From an uncultured Bacteroides sp. (lineage in GTDB: Bacteria; Bacteroidota; Bacteroidia; Cytophagales; Cyclobacteriaceae), in the NCBI GenBank assembly GCA_902168185.1, contig CABHOV010000053.1:1-64000 (forward strand): DNA of 64,000 nucleotides, in the 5' to 3' direction. This document shows positions 54,504 through 63,294 of the stretch, in pieces (position 1 is the first letter of the stretch; the number at the start of each line of letters is the position of its first letter). The notes beneath the pieces were generated by a model. It had not been told where the DNA came from. It saw only the letters and a list, made by a program, of their open reading frames with translations, and ran no database searches. A program made the translations under genes and the position numbers.

Positions 54504-55289
54504 ATGGAAAATCAATTCAGCAATGAGTTATCAGGCAAGATTGCCTTGGTGACCGGTGGGACTAAAGGCCTGGGAAAGGCAATCGCAGATCGCTTAGAAA
54601 AAGCAGGCGCAAAAGTAATTGTCATAGCGAGAAACAAACCTGAAGACGAAGGAAAGACGCATTTCATTTCCGCAGACTTAAGCACCGCAGCTGGTACTGA
54701 GAAAGTGATTAAGGAAGTTCTATCAAAATTTGGTCAATTAGACATTTTGATAAACAACATGGGTGGTTCAGATACACCAGCTGGTGGCTTCGCAGTTCTG
54801 AGTGATGAAAATTGGGAAAAAACTATTCAAACAAATCTGATAGCTTCAGTTCGGTTGGACAGAGGTTTTTTGCCGCAAATGTTAGCACGTAAAAGTGGCG
54901 TTATTATTCACGTTGCCTCTATTCAAGGCCGGTTGCCTCTGCACGATTCTACTTTGCCGTATGCCGCTGCAAAGGCAGGGTTAATCAATTACAGCAAGGG
55001 TTTATCTAAGGAAGTTTCTCCCAGAGGTATCCGGGTATTGACCGTCTCGCCTGGTTGGATAGCCACCACCACAAATACCGGGTTCCTCGAACGGATTGCG
55101 GAAAATGCAAAAATTACCATTGAAGAAGCTACAAAAAGTGTCATGGACGCGCTAGGCGGCATTCCATTTGGAAGACCTGCACAACCTGAAGAGATCGCGG
55201 AGTTTATCGGCTTTCTGGTTTCTCCAAAAGCTAATTACCTCACAGGGACAGAGTATGTGGTTGATGGAGGGACAATTGCAACCATTTAA
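54504..55289 (+). CDS. SDR-family oxidoreductase
   Basis: The 261-residue protein is a classical short-chain dehydrogenase: nucleotide-binding motif TGGTKGLGKAIADRL (~18), NNMGG at ~88 (NNAG motif, with M for A), catalytic Ser in HVASIQGRLP (~140), Tyr-x-x-x-Lys as YAAAKAGLINYSKGL (~155), and the C-terminal YLTGTEYVVDGGTIATI. It should use NAD(P)H to reduce a carbonyl or oxidise an alcohol. The absence of Asp after strand 2 (VIARNK) suggests NADPH preference. Divergent from the HxlR gene and 37 bases before the SnoaL-like gene. Confidence 0.93.
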   Translation: MENQFSNELSGKIALVTGGTKGLGKAIADRLEKAGAKVIVIARNKPEDEGKTHFISADLSTAAGTEKVIKEVLSKFGQLDILINNMGGSDTPAGGFAVLSDENWEKTIQTNLIASVRLDRGFLPQMLARKSGVIIHVASIQGRLPLHDSTLPYAAAKAGLINYSKGLSKEVSPRGIRVLTVSPGWIATTTNTGFLERIAENAKITIEEATKSVMDALGGIPFGRPAQPEEIAEFIGFLVSPKANYLTGTEYVVDGGTIATI

Positions 55290-55326
55290 GCATCAGAATT
55301 AATTAATAAACAAAACGACAAACAAC

Positions 55327-55650
55327 ATGAAAATACCAAACGTAGTACAAGAATTGATTAAAGCGCAAAACAACTTTGATAGTGTAGCTTATGCAAATCT
55401 TTTTTCTGAAACCAGTGTAGTATATGATGAGGGTAAAACTCATACCGGAAAAGAAGAAATTCAAAAGTGGATTGCTGAAGCTAACGAAAAGTATAAATCA
55501 GTAATGCAGCCTGTTGAATATACAGAGCAGGATAAAAAGGGCGTCTTATCTGCCAAAGTCTCCGGCACATTTGAGGGAAGCCCGGCATTGCTGAAATTTA
55601 ATTTTGAAATCAATGAGGGGCTTATTCAATCAATGAAAATAACAGGATAA
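55327..55650 (+). CDS. SnoaL-like (nuclear transport factor 2 fold) protein
   Basis: The 107-residue protein has the SnoaL/NTF2-like pattern: helix VVQELIKAQNNFDSVAYANLFSETSVVYDEGKTHTGKEEIQKWIAEANEKY followed by four beta strands (KSVMQPVEYTEQ, KGVLSAKVSGTFEGSPALLKFNFEINEGLIQSMKITG). Small members of this fold are isomerases, cyclases or ligand-binding proteins. It begins 37 bases after the SDR gene and is likely co-transcribed under HxlR control, as in many similar clusters. Confidence 0.88.
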   Translation: MKIPNVVQELIKAQNNFDSVAYANLFSETSVVYDEGKTHTGKEEIQKWIAEANEKYKSVMQPVEYTEQDKKGVLSAKVSGTFEGSPALLKFNFEINEGLIQSMKITG

Positions 55651-55838
55651 TTAGGAGTTGCTGCTCAGCAATAAACCAAATGCAACCAGGCGATAGAAAA
55701 CGCTTCAAAAAAACTCATGTTAGTTATGTTACGTGGTTGAGTAGATGTGAATAGAGAATTAGCTTCTGGTTCTGTCATTAGGCCCTGCAGTTTTACTTTT
55801 ATTAGGCTTTTCTTGTAAGTATGAATCATGGTAAGTTT

Positions 55839-55898
55839 AAGCTTTGTTATACCTTCATTTAATTCCGTTTCCTTTTTTAATGAAGGTATATAAAGCTT
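55839..55898 (+). terminator. Long hairpin, terminator-like
   Basis: AAGCTTTGTTATACCTTCATT (55839-55859, a 21-base arm) pairs with AATGAAGGTATATAAAGCTT (55879-55898), with one small internal mismatch and a pyrimidine-rich 19-base loop, followed by TTTTAA. It lies 190 bases after the SnoaL-like gene. The stem is unusually long for a terminator; it may also act on the opposite strand. Confidence 0.55.
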
Positions 55899-55949
55899 TT
55901 TAAGACCGACTATAATTAATACTTACAATTATATAAAACACAAGTAAGA

Positions 55950-56391
55950 GAACACAATGGCAAGTTGCAGAAATTCAGCTCTCATACACATTCACGATAA
56001 AACCTTCACAGCTTCCTAAGATATCAAGTTCAAAGGACGCCTATGATATACGGAGACAATGCTGGAATGACTCAACTATAGAACCGTTCGAAGGGTTTAA
56101 AGTAATCTTCACCAATAGAGCTAATAAAGTATTGGGTTTGTTTGATGTGGGCCACAAGTGGAATCACTGGCATATCGAAGCTTCTCTTTATCGCTGCTCT
56201 TAAGTCAGGTGCAACTGGAATTATACTCTCTCATAATCATCCTTCAGGTAACCTGGCACTAATTTGAGGCGGGCATAAATATCACAAGAAAAATAAAAGC
56301 CGGATGCAATTTACCAGATATACTATTACTTGATCATGTGATTCTTACAGTAGAGAAGTATTACTCATTCGGTGATGAAGGGCTGCTATAG
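55950..56391 (+). pseudogene. Decayed RadC-like (JAB domain) gene
   Basis: Protein-like sequence in three frames matches RadC of Bacteroidota mobile elements: EIQLSYTFTIKPSQLPKISSSKDAY, FKVIFTNRANKVLGLFDVG, then after an indel IAALKSGATGIILSHNHPSGN with the metal-binding HNHPSG motif, and after another indel ITRKIKAGCNLPDILLLDHVILTVEKYYSFGDEGLL to TAG at 56389-56391. At least two frameshifts and a stop break it. RadC-type genes are common cargo of plasmids and integrative elements, which fits the integrase relics nearby. Confidence 0.8.
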
Positions 56392-56689
56392 CCTATATTT
56401 TGGGTTAGTACTTCGTTAATAAAATGAAGGCTGGCAAAGACTTCACTGAATTGGGGCTTTCGTATATGGTTTCCAAATATAGAGGTCCTTTATCAAACGT
56501 TATATTGTTTTCAATTCTCTGTTGCTGGAAGATCGTCATCCCTAGTTCCTAATCACCAATTCTAAACTTTTACATTTCGTTAACATCTTTTTACAAGTCC
56601 TTTACTAAGCCCGGTATAAAGTGCTTTAGTTTTGTTCATGTCTTCGATAATAGAAGCATGAACAGTGTTTCACCAAACTACTTAAAGAT
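56392..56689. other. Spacer before the BNR-repeat gene
   Basis: About 300 bases with no gene seen; should contain the promoter of the gene at 56690. Confidence 0.4.
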
Positions 56690-57523
56690 ATGAAAATCTA
56701 CAGCGTTCCTTTTTTACTTCTCTTTCTATTGTCCTTTGACAATGAGGTATCGGAATTTCCAGCGTCAGGTCTGAGCACCGTTGATCAGCAAGTGTCAGAC
56801 AGTGATAAACGTAATCCAGTAAAGATCATTTTCAGATCGAACGATGGCGGACAAACATGGGTGGATATTAGTGAGGGTCTGCCCGAAAATTTGGCAGATA
56901 ATTTCGCGCGAGAGGATTTTTCTGCGGATGATAACGGGGTATATCTTCGCACTGGAGACGGGATATATCACAGTAAGCCAAATTCGACTGCTCCTTTTTG
57001 GAACAAAGAAAATCTCGTTCGAAAAGAAAAGAACAATGCTCCTGGAGACTCAGTTTTTACCGGTTTTGAAACAGGCGTATTGAAACCCTCGGGGAAATTG
57101 ATCGAGTCAAACGGCGTAATGCTGGCGACCAGTCAGCAGGGAATAATACGATCAACCGATGGCGGCAAAACCTGGAACTTGGTGATCGGCGAGGGCGGTG
57201 TTGGAATTGCTTTGGAACGTATCGAAAATGGATTCGCTGCTATAACTTACAACACAACGGAGAAGACACGACGAGTGCGGACATCTTACGATGGCGGTAA
57301 GACCTGGCAGGCCATTGATGCCGGCCTTCCACCAAGTCTCTCTATTGCATCAATCATTCAGGTCGGTAAATACTTCTTTTGTGGTCATCCCTCTGGTATC
57401 TTCAAATCATCAGATAAGGGGAAGACATGGAAACTAATTCTTCCCTCTGCAGACGATAAGGTCTTCAATTTGTCTGCTTCAGGTAACGTGATCTATGCAA
57501 TACTTAGACCTGGGGGATGCTAA
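56690..57523 (+). CDS. Secreted BNR-repeat (sialidase/YCF48-like) protein
   Basis: The 277-residue protein starts with a hydrophobic signal (MKIYSVPFLLLFLLSF). It has at least four BNR/Asp-box motifs (S-x-D-x-G-x-x-W): RSNDGGQTWVDI, RSTDGGKTWNLV, TSYDGGKTWQAI, KSSDKGKTWKLI, spaced by ~45-100 residues as in beta-propeller proteins. There are no sialidase Arg-triad features that I can place, and the protein ends abruptly (VIYAILRPGGC) within what looks like a further blade. It may be truncated at the C-terminus compared with full propellers. A hairpin terminator lies ~115 bases downstream. Confidence 0.75.
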   Translation: MKIYSVPFLLLFLLSFDNEVSEFPASGLSTVDQQVSDSDKRNPVKIIFRSNDGGQTWVDISEGLPENLADNFAREDFSADDNGVYLRTGDGIYHSKPNSTAPFWNKENLVRKEKNNAPGDSVFTGFETGVLKPSGKLIESNGVMLATSQQGIIRSTDGGKTWNLVIGEGGVGIALERIENGFAAITYNTTEKTRRVRTSYDGGKTWQAIDAGLPPSLSIASIIQVGKYFFCGHPSGIFKSSDKGKTWKLILPSADDKVFNLSASGNVIYAILRPGGC

Positions 57524-57637
57524 AGGAATTCGATCGATCGATGAAATCGCTGAGATCTTGCGCTAGCATGGACCGGTCACAGTACAGCGTTAAAAAATCT
57601 CTGAATCTCGGAGAATATTAAATGATCCTACAGTCAA

Positions 57638-57671
57638 GAAGAACAACAGTCCCAAAGACTGTTGTTTCTTC
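57638..57671 (+). terminator. Intrinsic terminator after the BNR-repeat gene
   Basis: GAAGAACAACAGTC (57638-57651) pairs with GACTGTTGTTTCTTC (57657-57671) with one bulged base and loop CCAAA, followed by CTCTTTG. Confidence 0.7.
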
Positions 57672-57690
57672 CTCTTTGCGACACTGGCCG

Positions 57691-57800
57691 CATCCTTAAG
57701 GTACACAACGAAGACTAAAAAAGTAGATGTAGCAAGTAACACCCGGATAAAATTCAGTACGCTTGAGGAGACATTAGGGATATATATAACAGCTTAATAT
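57691..57800 (+). pseudogene. Second, more decayed integrase N-terminal relic
   Basis: The DNA aligns with 48822-48942 (ATCCTTAAGGTACACAACGA..., GTAGATGTAGCAAGTA, CCCGGA-AAATTCA, CTTGAGGAG, TATATATAA), with several small deletions and in-frame stops (HNED followed by TAA). It is a relic of the same integrase family as the one at 48802, in the same orientation, ~8.9 kb away. Confidence 0.5.
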
Positions 57801-58324
57801 AGACCTTTGCCTGCATCAGCTGGATTATACATTTATTAATAACTTTGAATTGCCTTCGCGTTAGGTGAATTTCAGAAATATAAATAAATTTCATTTTAGA
57901 AATTGTCCAAGAGATGGCCGCTTGTCACGCTTCAGTACAGCTTCATGATATATATTATTCAATTGTTTCTAGCTGTAATAGCCTGACAAAAAATATCATT
58001 ATGCGCTTTTGAAGATTGACCTTAGAAAAACATGTTGTGGGCATGTCTGAAAATAGCAGTCAATGTATATAACAAGAGCAAATTTATCATAACCTATATT
58101 TCTCGCAACTGTTAAGCTATACGAAAGGAGGCTCTATTTCGATGCAAAAATGTGTGCACGCTTGATAGCGAGATGTTTATTGATTCGAGTAACAAAAATG
58201 GTAACAAGAATTACTAAGAAAACGCTCAACACCTCAAACATGCTAAAGTTTTTTTTGACCGTTTCGCTACTTGCAGTAAGGTAAAATGACTGCGGTAAAC
58301 TGTCAATGAAGTACTAGCAGTTGA
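57801..58324. other. Gene-poor spacer
   Basis: About 520 bases of AT-rich sequence with no supported gene, between the integrase relic and the end of the permease gene at 58325. Confidence 0.45.
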
Positions 58325-60754
58325 TTATTCTGATCGCAGGTTATCGATCACATTCGCCTTAGCAGCATTAACAGATTGAAATGCAACAGTGACTGCTGCA
58401 ATGGTTATTGTCACGCCAGCTGAAATGAGAAGAATTATATAATCAATGTCAATGCGGTATGCAAACTGGTTTAGCCAACGGTCCATTACGAATAAGATGA
58501 ATGGCAATGCTATTAGATTTGCTAGCAGAACGAGGCCTAGAAAATTCTTCGAAACCAAAATGGCAATTTGATCGATTGAAGCGCCAAGAATTTTGCGGAT
58601 GCTGATCTCCTTCTTCCTGCGCAACACAAGGTAAGAGGAAAGCCCAAAGAGTCCGAGGCACGCAACGATGACCGTTAGAAGACTGACTACATTGAATAAT
58701 GTTGCAAACTGAGCGTCTGCTTTATACTGCTGATCGAAGTGGTCGGTCATAAAGAAATAGTGAAATTGATTTCCCGTAAAGCTCTTGACATATTTCTTTT
58801 TCACGTTCTCTATAAGCCCACTTATGGGCACAGTTGGATCGAATCGTACAGAGAAATACTGAGTGATGCCTTTATCGAATATAATTACAAGGGGAGGGAT
58901 AATGGACTTAAGTGATTGGTGATGATAATCTTTAATAACTCCAATTACTTCAGGTTGAGAACCCCAGATGTCGATTTTGTGCCCGAGAATTTTTTCCGGC
59001 TCATTGAAACCCAATAACCTCATGCCGGTTTCATTCACAATTACCGAGTTCCATTCTTCACGATCAGCTCCTGAGAAATTATGACCTGCTATCAGATCTA
59101 AGCCATAGGTCGTAAGAAAATCTTCATTCGCCATGATTCCCTGGTAACTGTTCCCTTTGTCTACACCTTGGCCAACAATGCGCACGTTGCCAGCAATGTT
59201 CTTGACTGCATGTCCTGGAACGTCAGTCGATAGGCTTACTGAACTGATTCCCGCCTGGTCAAGCAATGAATTCCGGAACGTACTGAAGTTACCACGGTAT
59301 GCCGGTTCATCAAACACAACCGGCCCGTGAACAACCAGCACTTGCTCTGACTCCAGCCCTGTTGCAGTTGTCCGCATGAAGTGGATTTGTTTGTGAATCA
59401 CAAACAAGGAAGTAATCATGGCGGCAGAACAAATAAATTGTATTGTCACCAGGGTTTGGCGCAGAAGCACGCCTTTCATGGAAGACGCAAATCCTTTCAG
59501 GACGATTAAAGGCTTGTGGCCAGACATCATAACTGCCGGGTAAATGGCAACGGATACTGCCCCAAGAAGAAATACAATTCCGATCGTAAGCAGTGTTCCT
59601 GTTGAGTACAAGATGGAAATATCAAATGCTCGGTTTGCCATTACTGCAAAGGAGGGCAGTAACAAGATCAACAGGATGTATGCTATTATGGTCGCCACAA
59701 GTTTGAAAAGAATGGACTCGAAAAAAAATTGCCAGATGAGTTGTTTTTTGGTGCTCCCTAATACTTTTCGAATCCCCACTTCACGACCGCGTTCCATGGA
59801 TCGGGCGGTGGCAAGATTGATATAATTGATCCAGGCAATGACCAAGATAACTACAGCTAGTAGCGTAAGGTAAAGAACAGATTTTGCATTGCCGTTTTCC
59901 GTTATTTCATCCGCTTCATTCGAGTTGAGATGAATAGCCGTTATAGGTTGCAGGATGAAATCCATCCACTCATTCCACTCACGAAGTTCAGTACCCATTC
60001 TTTTATCTACATACGCCCGCATCTTCGCCTGCAAACTTTCTCTATCAATAGCCGAACGGAGTTCAACATACGTGTAGGTACCGACCCAGCCCCAATTCGT
60101 CATAAGATTATTCGTTTCTTCAGGTCCAAGTATCTTCCACAAGCTTTCGAATGAAAACAGTGCATCAAATCGGAAGTGACTGTTTTCCGGGACGTCTGCG
60201 AATACTCCCGTTACCTCATAGGATTGCGTTTTATTGCACATAATGATTTTTCCCAGCGGATCACTCTCTCCAAAGTAACGTCTCGCCATAGATTCTGAGA
60301 TGGCAATGGTGAACGGCCTTCGCAGGACCAGTGAATCATCACCTTTGACGAGTCGAAACGAAAAGACTTTGAAGAAATCTTCAGATGCATAGAGAATATT
60401 TTCTTCCTTAAATGATTTCTCGTTGTACGCCAGGATATAGCTCTGCCGTCGAGCATTGTTCATCCGGACATAGCTCACCACTTCCGGGAAATCGGTCTTG
60501 AGATCTGACCCTATACTCATTGGTCCGGCAGCCCATCTTCGCGATAGCTCACCACCCGAATAGCGATCATTCCTTATCCTAAAAATTCGGTCTTTTTTCT
60601 CGTGAAAGTTATCATAGCTTTTCTCATGCAGGACATAGATAAATATGAACAAGCTAGCGGTTATGGAAATTACCAAACCCGATAAATTGATCAACGTGTA
60701 GCTTTTATTCTTAAGTGTTATTCTCCCCAGAACTTTAAAAAAGTGACCAATCAT
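58325..60754 (-). CDS. FtsX/MacB-type ABC transporter permease, stand-alone
   Basis: The 809-residue protein starts MIGHFFKVLGRITLKNKSYTLINLSGLVIS (first helix ~20-42). It has a MacB-like periplasmic domain, a helix set at ~285-420 with NLATARSMERGREVGIRKVLGS, a second periplasmic part, and a C-terminal unit with YLVLRRKKEISIRKILGASI before three helices. The REVGIRK and KEISIRK boxes mark the two FtsX halves. No ATPase gene is adjacent. It is the fourth gene of this family in the window and clearly distinct in sequence from the other three, so it is not a recent local duplicate. Confidence 0.92.
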   Translation of the reverse strand: MIGHFFKVLGRITLKNKSYTLINLSGLVISITASLFIFIYVLHEKSYDNFHEKKDRIFRIRNDRYSGGELSRRWAAGPMSIGSDLKTDFPEVVSYVRMNNARRQSYILAYNEKSFKEENILYASEDFFKVFSFRLVKGDDSLVLRRPFTIAISESMARRYFGESDPLGKIIMCNKTQSYEVTGVFADVPENSHFRFDALFSFESLWKILGPEETNNLMTNWGWVGTYTYVELRSAIDRESLQAKMRAYVDKRMGTELREWNEWMDFILQPITAIHLNSNEADEITENGNAKSVLYLTLLAVVILVIAWINYINLATARSMERGREVGIRKVLGSTKKQLIWQFFFESILFKLVATIIAYILLILLLPSFAVMANRAFDISILYSTGTLLTIGIVFLLGAVSVAIYPAVMMSGHKPLIVLKGFASSMKGVLLRQTLVTIQFICSAAMITSLFVIHKQIHFMRTTATGLESEQVLVVHGPVVFDEPAYRGNFSTFRNSLLDQAGISSVSLSTDVPGHAVKNIAGNVRIVGQGVDKGNSYQGIMANEDFLTTYGLDLIAGHNFSGADREEWNSVIVNETGMRLLGFNEPEKILGHKIDIWGSQPEVIGVIKDYHHQSLKSIIPPLVIIFDKGITQYFSVRFDPTVPISGLIENVKKKYVKSFTGNQFHYFFMTDHFDQQYKADAQFATLFNVVSLLTVIVACLGLFGLSSYLVLRRKKEISIRKILGASIDQIAILVSKNFLGLVLLANLIALPFILFVMDRWLNQFAYRIDIDYIILLISAGVTITIAAVTVAFQSVNAAKANVIDNLRSE

Positions 60755-61279
60755 AGTAATGCGATTTTGATAACTTAAATACGTTAGGTACTTACTCGCT
60801 TTTTAAAATCGTCTGCCGGATTTGAGCGCGCAGCGCGAAGTATTTGAAATGCCGATGCCAGCCTAAAAGTGGTAACAAGATTTTTTGAACATCACTCAAC
60901 AGTTTCAAAAAGATCTAATGAATTTTAACGTGATCTGTTGCTCGGTAACACAATTCAGAAGACCAACCAAACCCATCCAGTAAACTTAATTTACGCAATC
61001 TTATTACAAGGTAAGAACGAAGTTTTTTTACCAGTCAAATTGTATATCATTAACTGATTTGTGTTTTCATTCTGTAACAGAATGAAATGCCAAAAGAATT
61101 CTTAAAGAGCGAGTGGGGGAACCAGTGGCTGGCATCGTGTCAAGACTTCCTTAAAGCGTATATTCCTGTCGAGTATGTTGGCGAAGTTTTTTAACACCAA
61201 GAAGTGATTTACGGGAAGAACGTGGAACGCATTTTTATCGCTTCCTTCTGATAGTTTATAACCAATAGTTGTAACGAAG
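60755..61279. other. Divergent intergenic region
   Basis: About 520 bases between the divergent permease and hydrolase genes. It must hold both promoters. An antisense open frame at 61102-61311 has no supporting features. No repeats or strong hairpins found. Confidence 0.45.
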
Positions 61280-62233
61280 ATGAAGTTTGAACGCCAGAGA
61301 GTATCATTCATGTCCAGGGGAATAACCTGTGGTGGCTATTTATTTACACCGCCTCGACAAACGACAGCCCGGTTACCATGCGTGGTAATGGCCAACGGAT
61401 TTTCCGGAACCATGGATTGGATTCTTCCGGACTTTGCCAAGGCTTTCGCCTCAAGTGGTTTTGCCACGCTGATCTTCGACTATAGACATCTCGGGGAAAG
61501 CGAAGGTATACCACGCCAATTGATTGAGCCGTCAGAACAATTAACGGATCTCAGAAATGCCATCGCTTTTGTCAAGCGCCAGGACATCGTTGACCCAAAC
61601 CGGATTGCACTATGGGGAACCTCACTTGGCGGCAGCCACGTGGTCCGGATAGCTGCCGAAGACCAGACCATTTCCGCCGTCATTGGAAATATGCCTGCCA
61701 TTGATGCAATCAAAGGAAGTAATGTAAAAGCTAAAATAAAAAAAACTGGAGGGACAAACATTCAACTTGTTACAGCCTCTGTCAAGCTATTGGTTGCCGG
61801 TGTTGTTGACACAGTCAGAGGATGGTTAGGATTCAACCCATGCTATCTGAAAGTCTTCGGCAAACCAGGCAAAGCATTCTTTGCAGATCCGGCTTTGGCA
61901 GCACGATTTGAAAATCTAAAAAAGAATAGCCCCACCTGGAGAAACAAAGTGGCTGCAAGGTTCCTGTTTAAAGCACCTCGATACAAGGAGGGCACCTTCG
62001 AGAAGATCAAGGCACCTATACTTTTGACCCTCGCCACTGATGATGTCGAAGTATCAATTGATTACATTAAAGAAAAGGCACGTAACGCCCGATCTGTAGA
62101 AATAAAGGAATACCCCTCCAGTCATTTTGACCTCTACCATGGGGAAGTACTCACCAGTGTGATTGAAGATCAACTTGCTTTTTTAAACAAGAAATTGATG
62201 CCGTCTCCTAGGCAGTCCGTTGAAACCGCCTGA
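61280..62233 (+). CDS. Alpha/beta hydrolase
   Basis: The 317-residue protein has the hydrolase fold: oxyanion-region VVMANGFSGTMDWILPDFA (~36-54), FDYRHLGESEG (~66-76), nucleophile elbow WGTSLGG with Ser115, later acid residue in TLATDDVEV (~250) and catalytic His in YPSSHFDLYHG (~285). The first ~30 residues resemble those of DUF1100/dienelactone-like hydrolases that act on small esters (ITCGGYLFTPP). A lid insertion lies between ~150 and 225. It is cytoplasmic, with no signal. The substrate is unknown. Confidence 0.9.
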   Translation: MKFERQRVSFMSRGITCGGYLFTPPRQTTARLPCVVMANGFSGTMDWILPDFAKAFASSGFATLIFDYRHLGESEGIPRQLIEPSEQLTDLRNAIAFVKRQDIVDPNRIALWGTSLGGSHVVRIAAEDQTISAVIGNMPAIDAIKGSNVKAKIKKTGGTNIQLVTASVKLLVAGVVDTVRGWLGFNPCYLKVFGKPGKAFFADPALAARFENLKKNSPTWRNKVAARFLFKAPRYKEGTFEKIKAPILLTLATDDVEVSIDYIKEKARNARSVEIKEYPSSHFDLYHGEVLTSVIEDQLAFLNKKLMPSPRQSVETA

Positions 62234-62325
62234 CATAGCAATCACGCCAGTGGAGCATCGGGGTTTATCTCCATCCACACCGTGAAACTTTGCTATGATA
62301 AGATTGGCTGTAACTACTTGTTACC

Positions 62326-63063
62326 TCAGATTGACTTTCTCTCACTCTCTACGGTATATACAAAGCTGTCGCCACGATAGTAGCCATAGTTGAATTCTAT
62401 AGGATTTTTGCTTTCATCGTAAACCAGGCGCTTGCGAAACAACACTGGCTCGTCAGCAGCGATGTTCAATTTCTTGTAAATATTCTGAGGCGCTTTAATA
62501 GCGGTTAACTCCTCATACGAAAGTGAAGCTCTGACTTTATATTTCTCTTCGAGGATTTCATACAGCGGTTTACTGAAATCTTCATTCCCTGTCATGCCGA
62601 TGGACGGATTGAAATAGGAAACAAAATAAACAAACGGAAAATTTTCTTTCCCTCTCAACCTCTCCAGGCATAACACACGACTGGATGGTTTCAAATCAAA
62701 AAAGGAAAGCACAGCTTTTTCCGGAATCACCCAGCTTATATGCAGTTCAAAGTTATGAACCGAAATTCCCAGGGCTTTCATCTCCTGCGAAAAGCTCAGC
62801 CAGTTCTTTGCTCGTCCAAATACGCCCTTGGTAGACACGGTAGTGCCGTAGCCTTTTTTACGAGATAGTATACCTTCATTCACCAGTTTGGAGATAGCTT
62901 GTCGAAGGGTATTTCTAGAAATTCCAAGGTGGCTTGAAAGTTCGACTTCGTTGGGAAGTAATTTTCCCTCCTGGTATTCCTTCTTCTTGATGAGCTCCCG
63001 CAAAAGCATTTCGGTCTGTATGTGCAGAGGCGTTGAGCTGTTATGATCTATTTGTATTTTCAC
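62326..63063 (-). CDS. GntR-family regulator with UTRA domain (HutC type)
   Basis: The 245-residue protein has an N-terminal GntR winged helix (PLHIQTEMLLRELIKKKEYQEGKLLPNEVELSSHLGISRNTLRQAISKLVNEGILSRKKGYGTTV) and a UTRA ligand domain (~90-240; VLCLERLRG, FVYFVSYFNPSIG, ASLSYEELTAIKAPQNIYKKLNI, PVLFRKRLVYDESKNPIEFNYGYYRGDSFVYTVE). Such regulators bind sugar phosphates or similar and repress uptake genes. It lies downstream of a Sus-type lipoprotein gene, from which it is separated by a terminator, so it probably controls that locus from a nearby promoter. Confidence 0.93.
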   Translation of the reverse strand: MKIQIDHNSSTPLHIQTEMLLRELIKKKEYQEGKLLPNEVELSSHLGISRNTLRQAISKLVNEGILSRKKGYGTTVSTKGVFGRAKNWLSFSQEMKALGISVHNFELHISWVIPEKAVLSFFDLKPSSRVLCLERLRGKENFPFVYFVSYFNPSIGMTGNEDFSKPLYEILEEKYKVRASLSYEELTAIKAPQNIYKKLNIAADEPVLFRKRLVYDESKNPIEFNYGYYRGDSFVYTVESERKSI

Positions 63064-63244
63064 TCGCTGGTAAAGGATTTGGAAGCTTTCGGACCAATTT
63101 TAATCATTTTAATTGAACACGTTTATAAAATGTTTCGGTAATTGTTCTTTCAAATGTTCAGTCGTCCATGCTTGTGGTCAAGTATGAGACAATCAAGCCG
63201 CAGCAGGAGGGATGCAGATAGCCGTGCTTGAAAACAAAATATAG

Positions 63245-63277
63245 TTCCCGAAGGCATTGAATAGATACCTTCGGGAA
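63245..63277 (-). terminator. Intrinsic terminator after the DUF3823 gene
   Basis: TTCCCGAAGG (63245-63254) and CCTTCGGGAA (63268-63277) form a 10-bp stem with a 13-base loop; outer bases ATAGTT/AACTAT can extend it. On the minus strand it follows the stop of the DUF3823 gene and is followed by a T-rich tail. Confidence 0.75.
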
Positions 63278-63294
63278 TGAACTATATATTTACC

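Noticed and set aside
61102-61311. 69-codon minus-strand frame overlapping the hydrolase start
   Set aside because: It overlaps the true start of the hydrolase and has no recognisable features.
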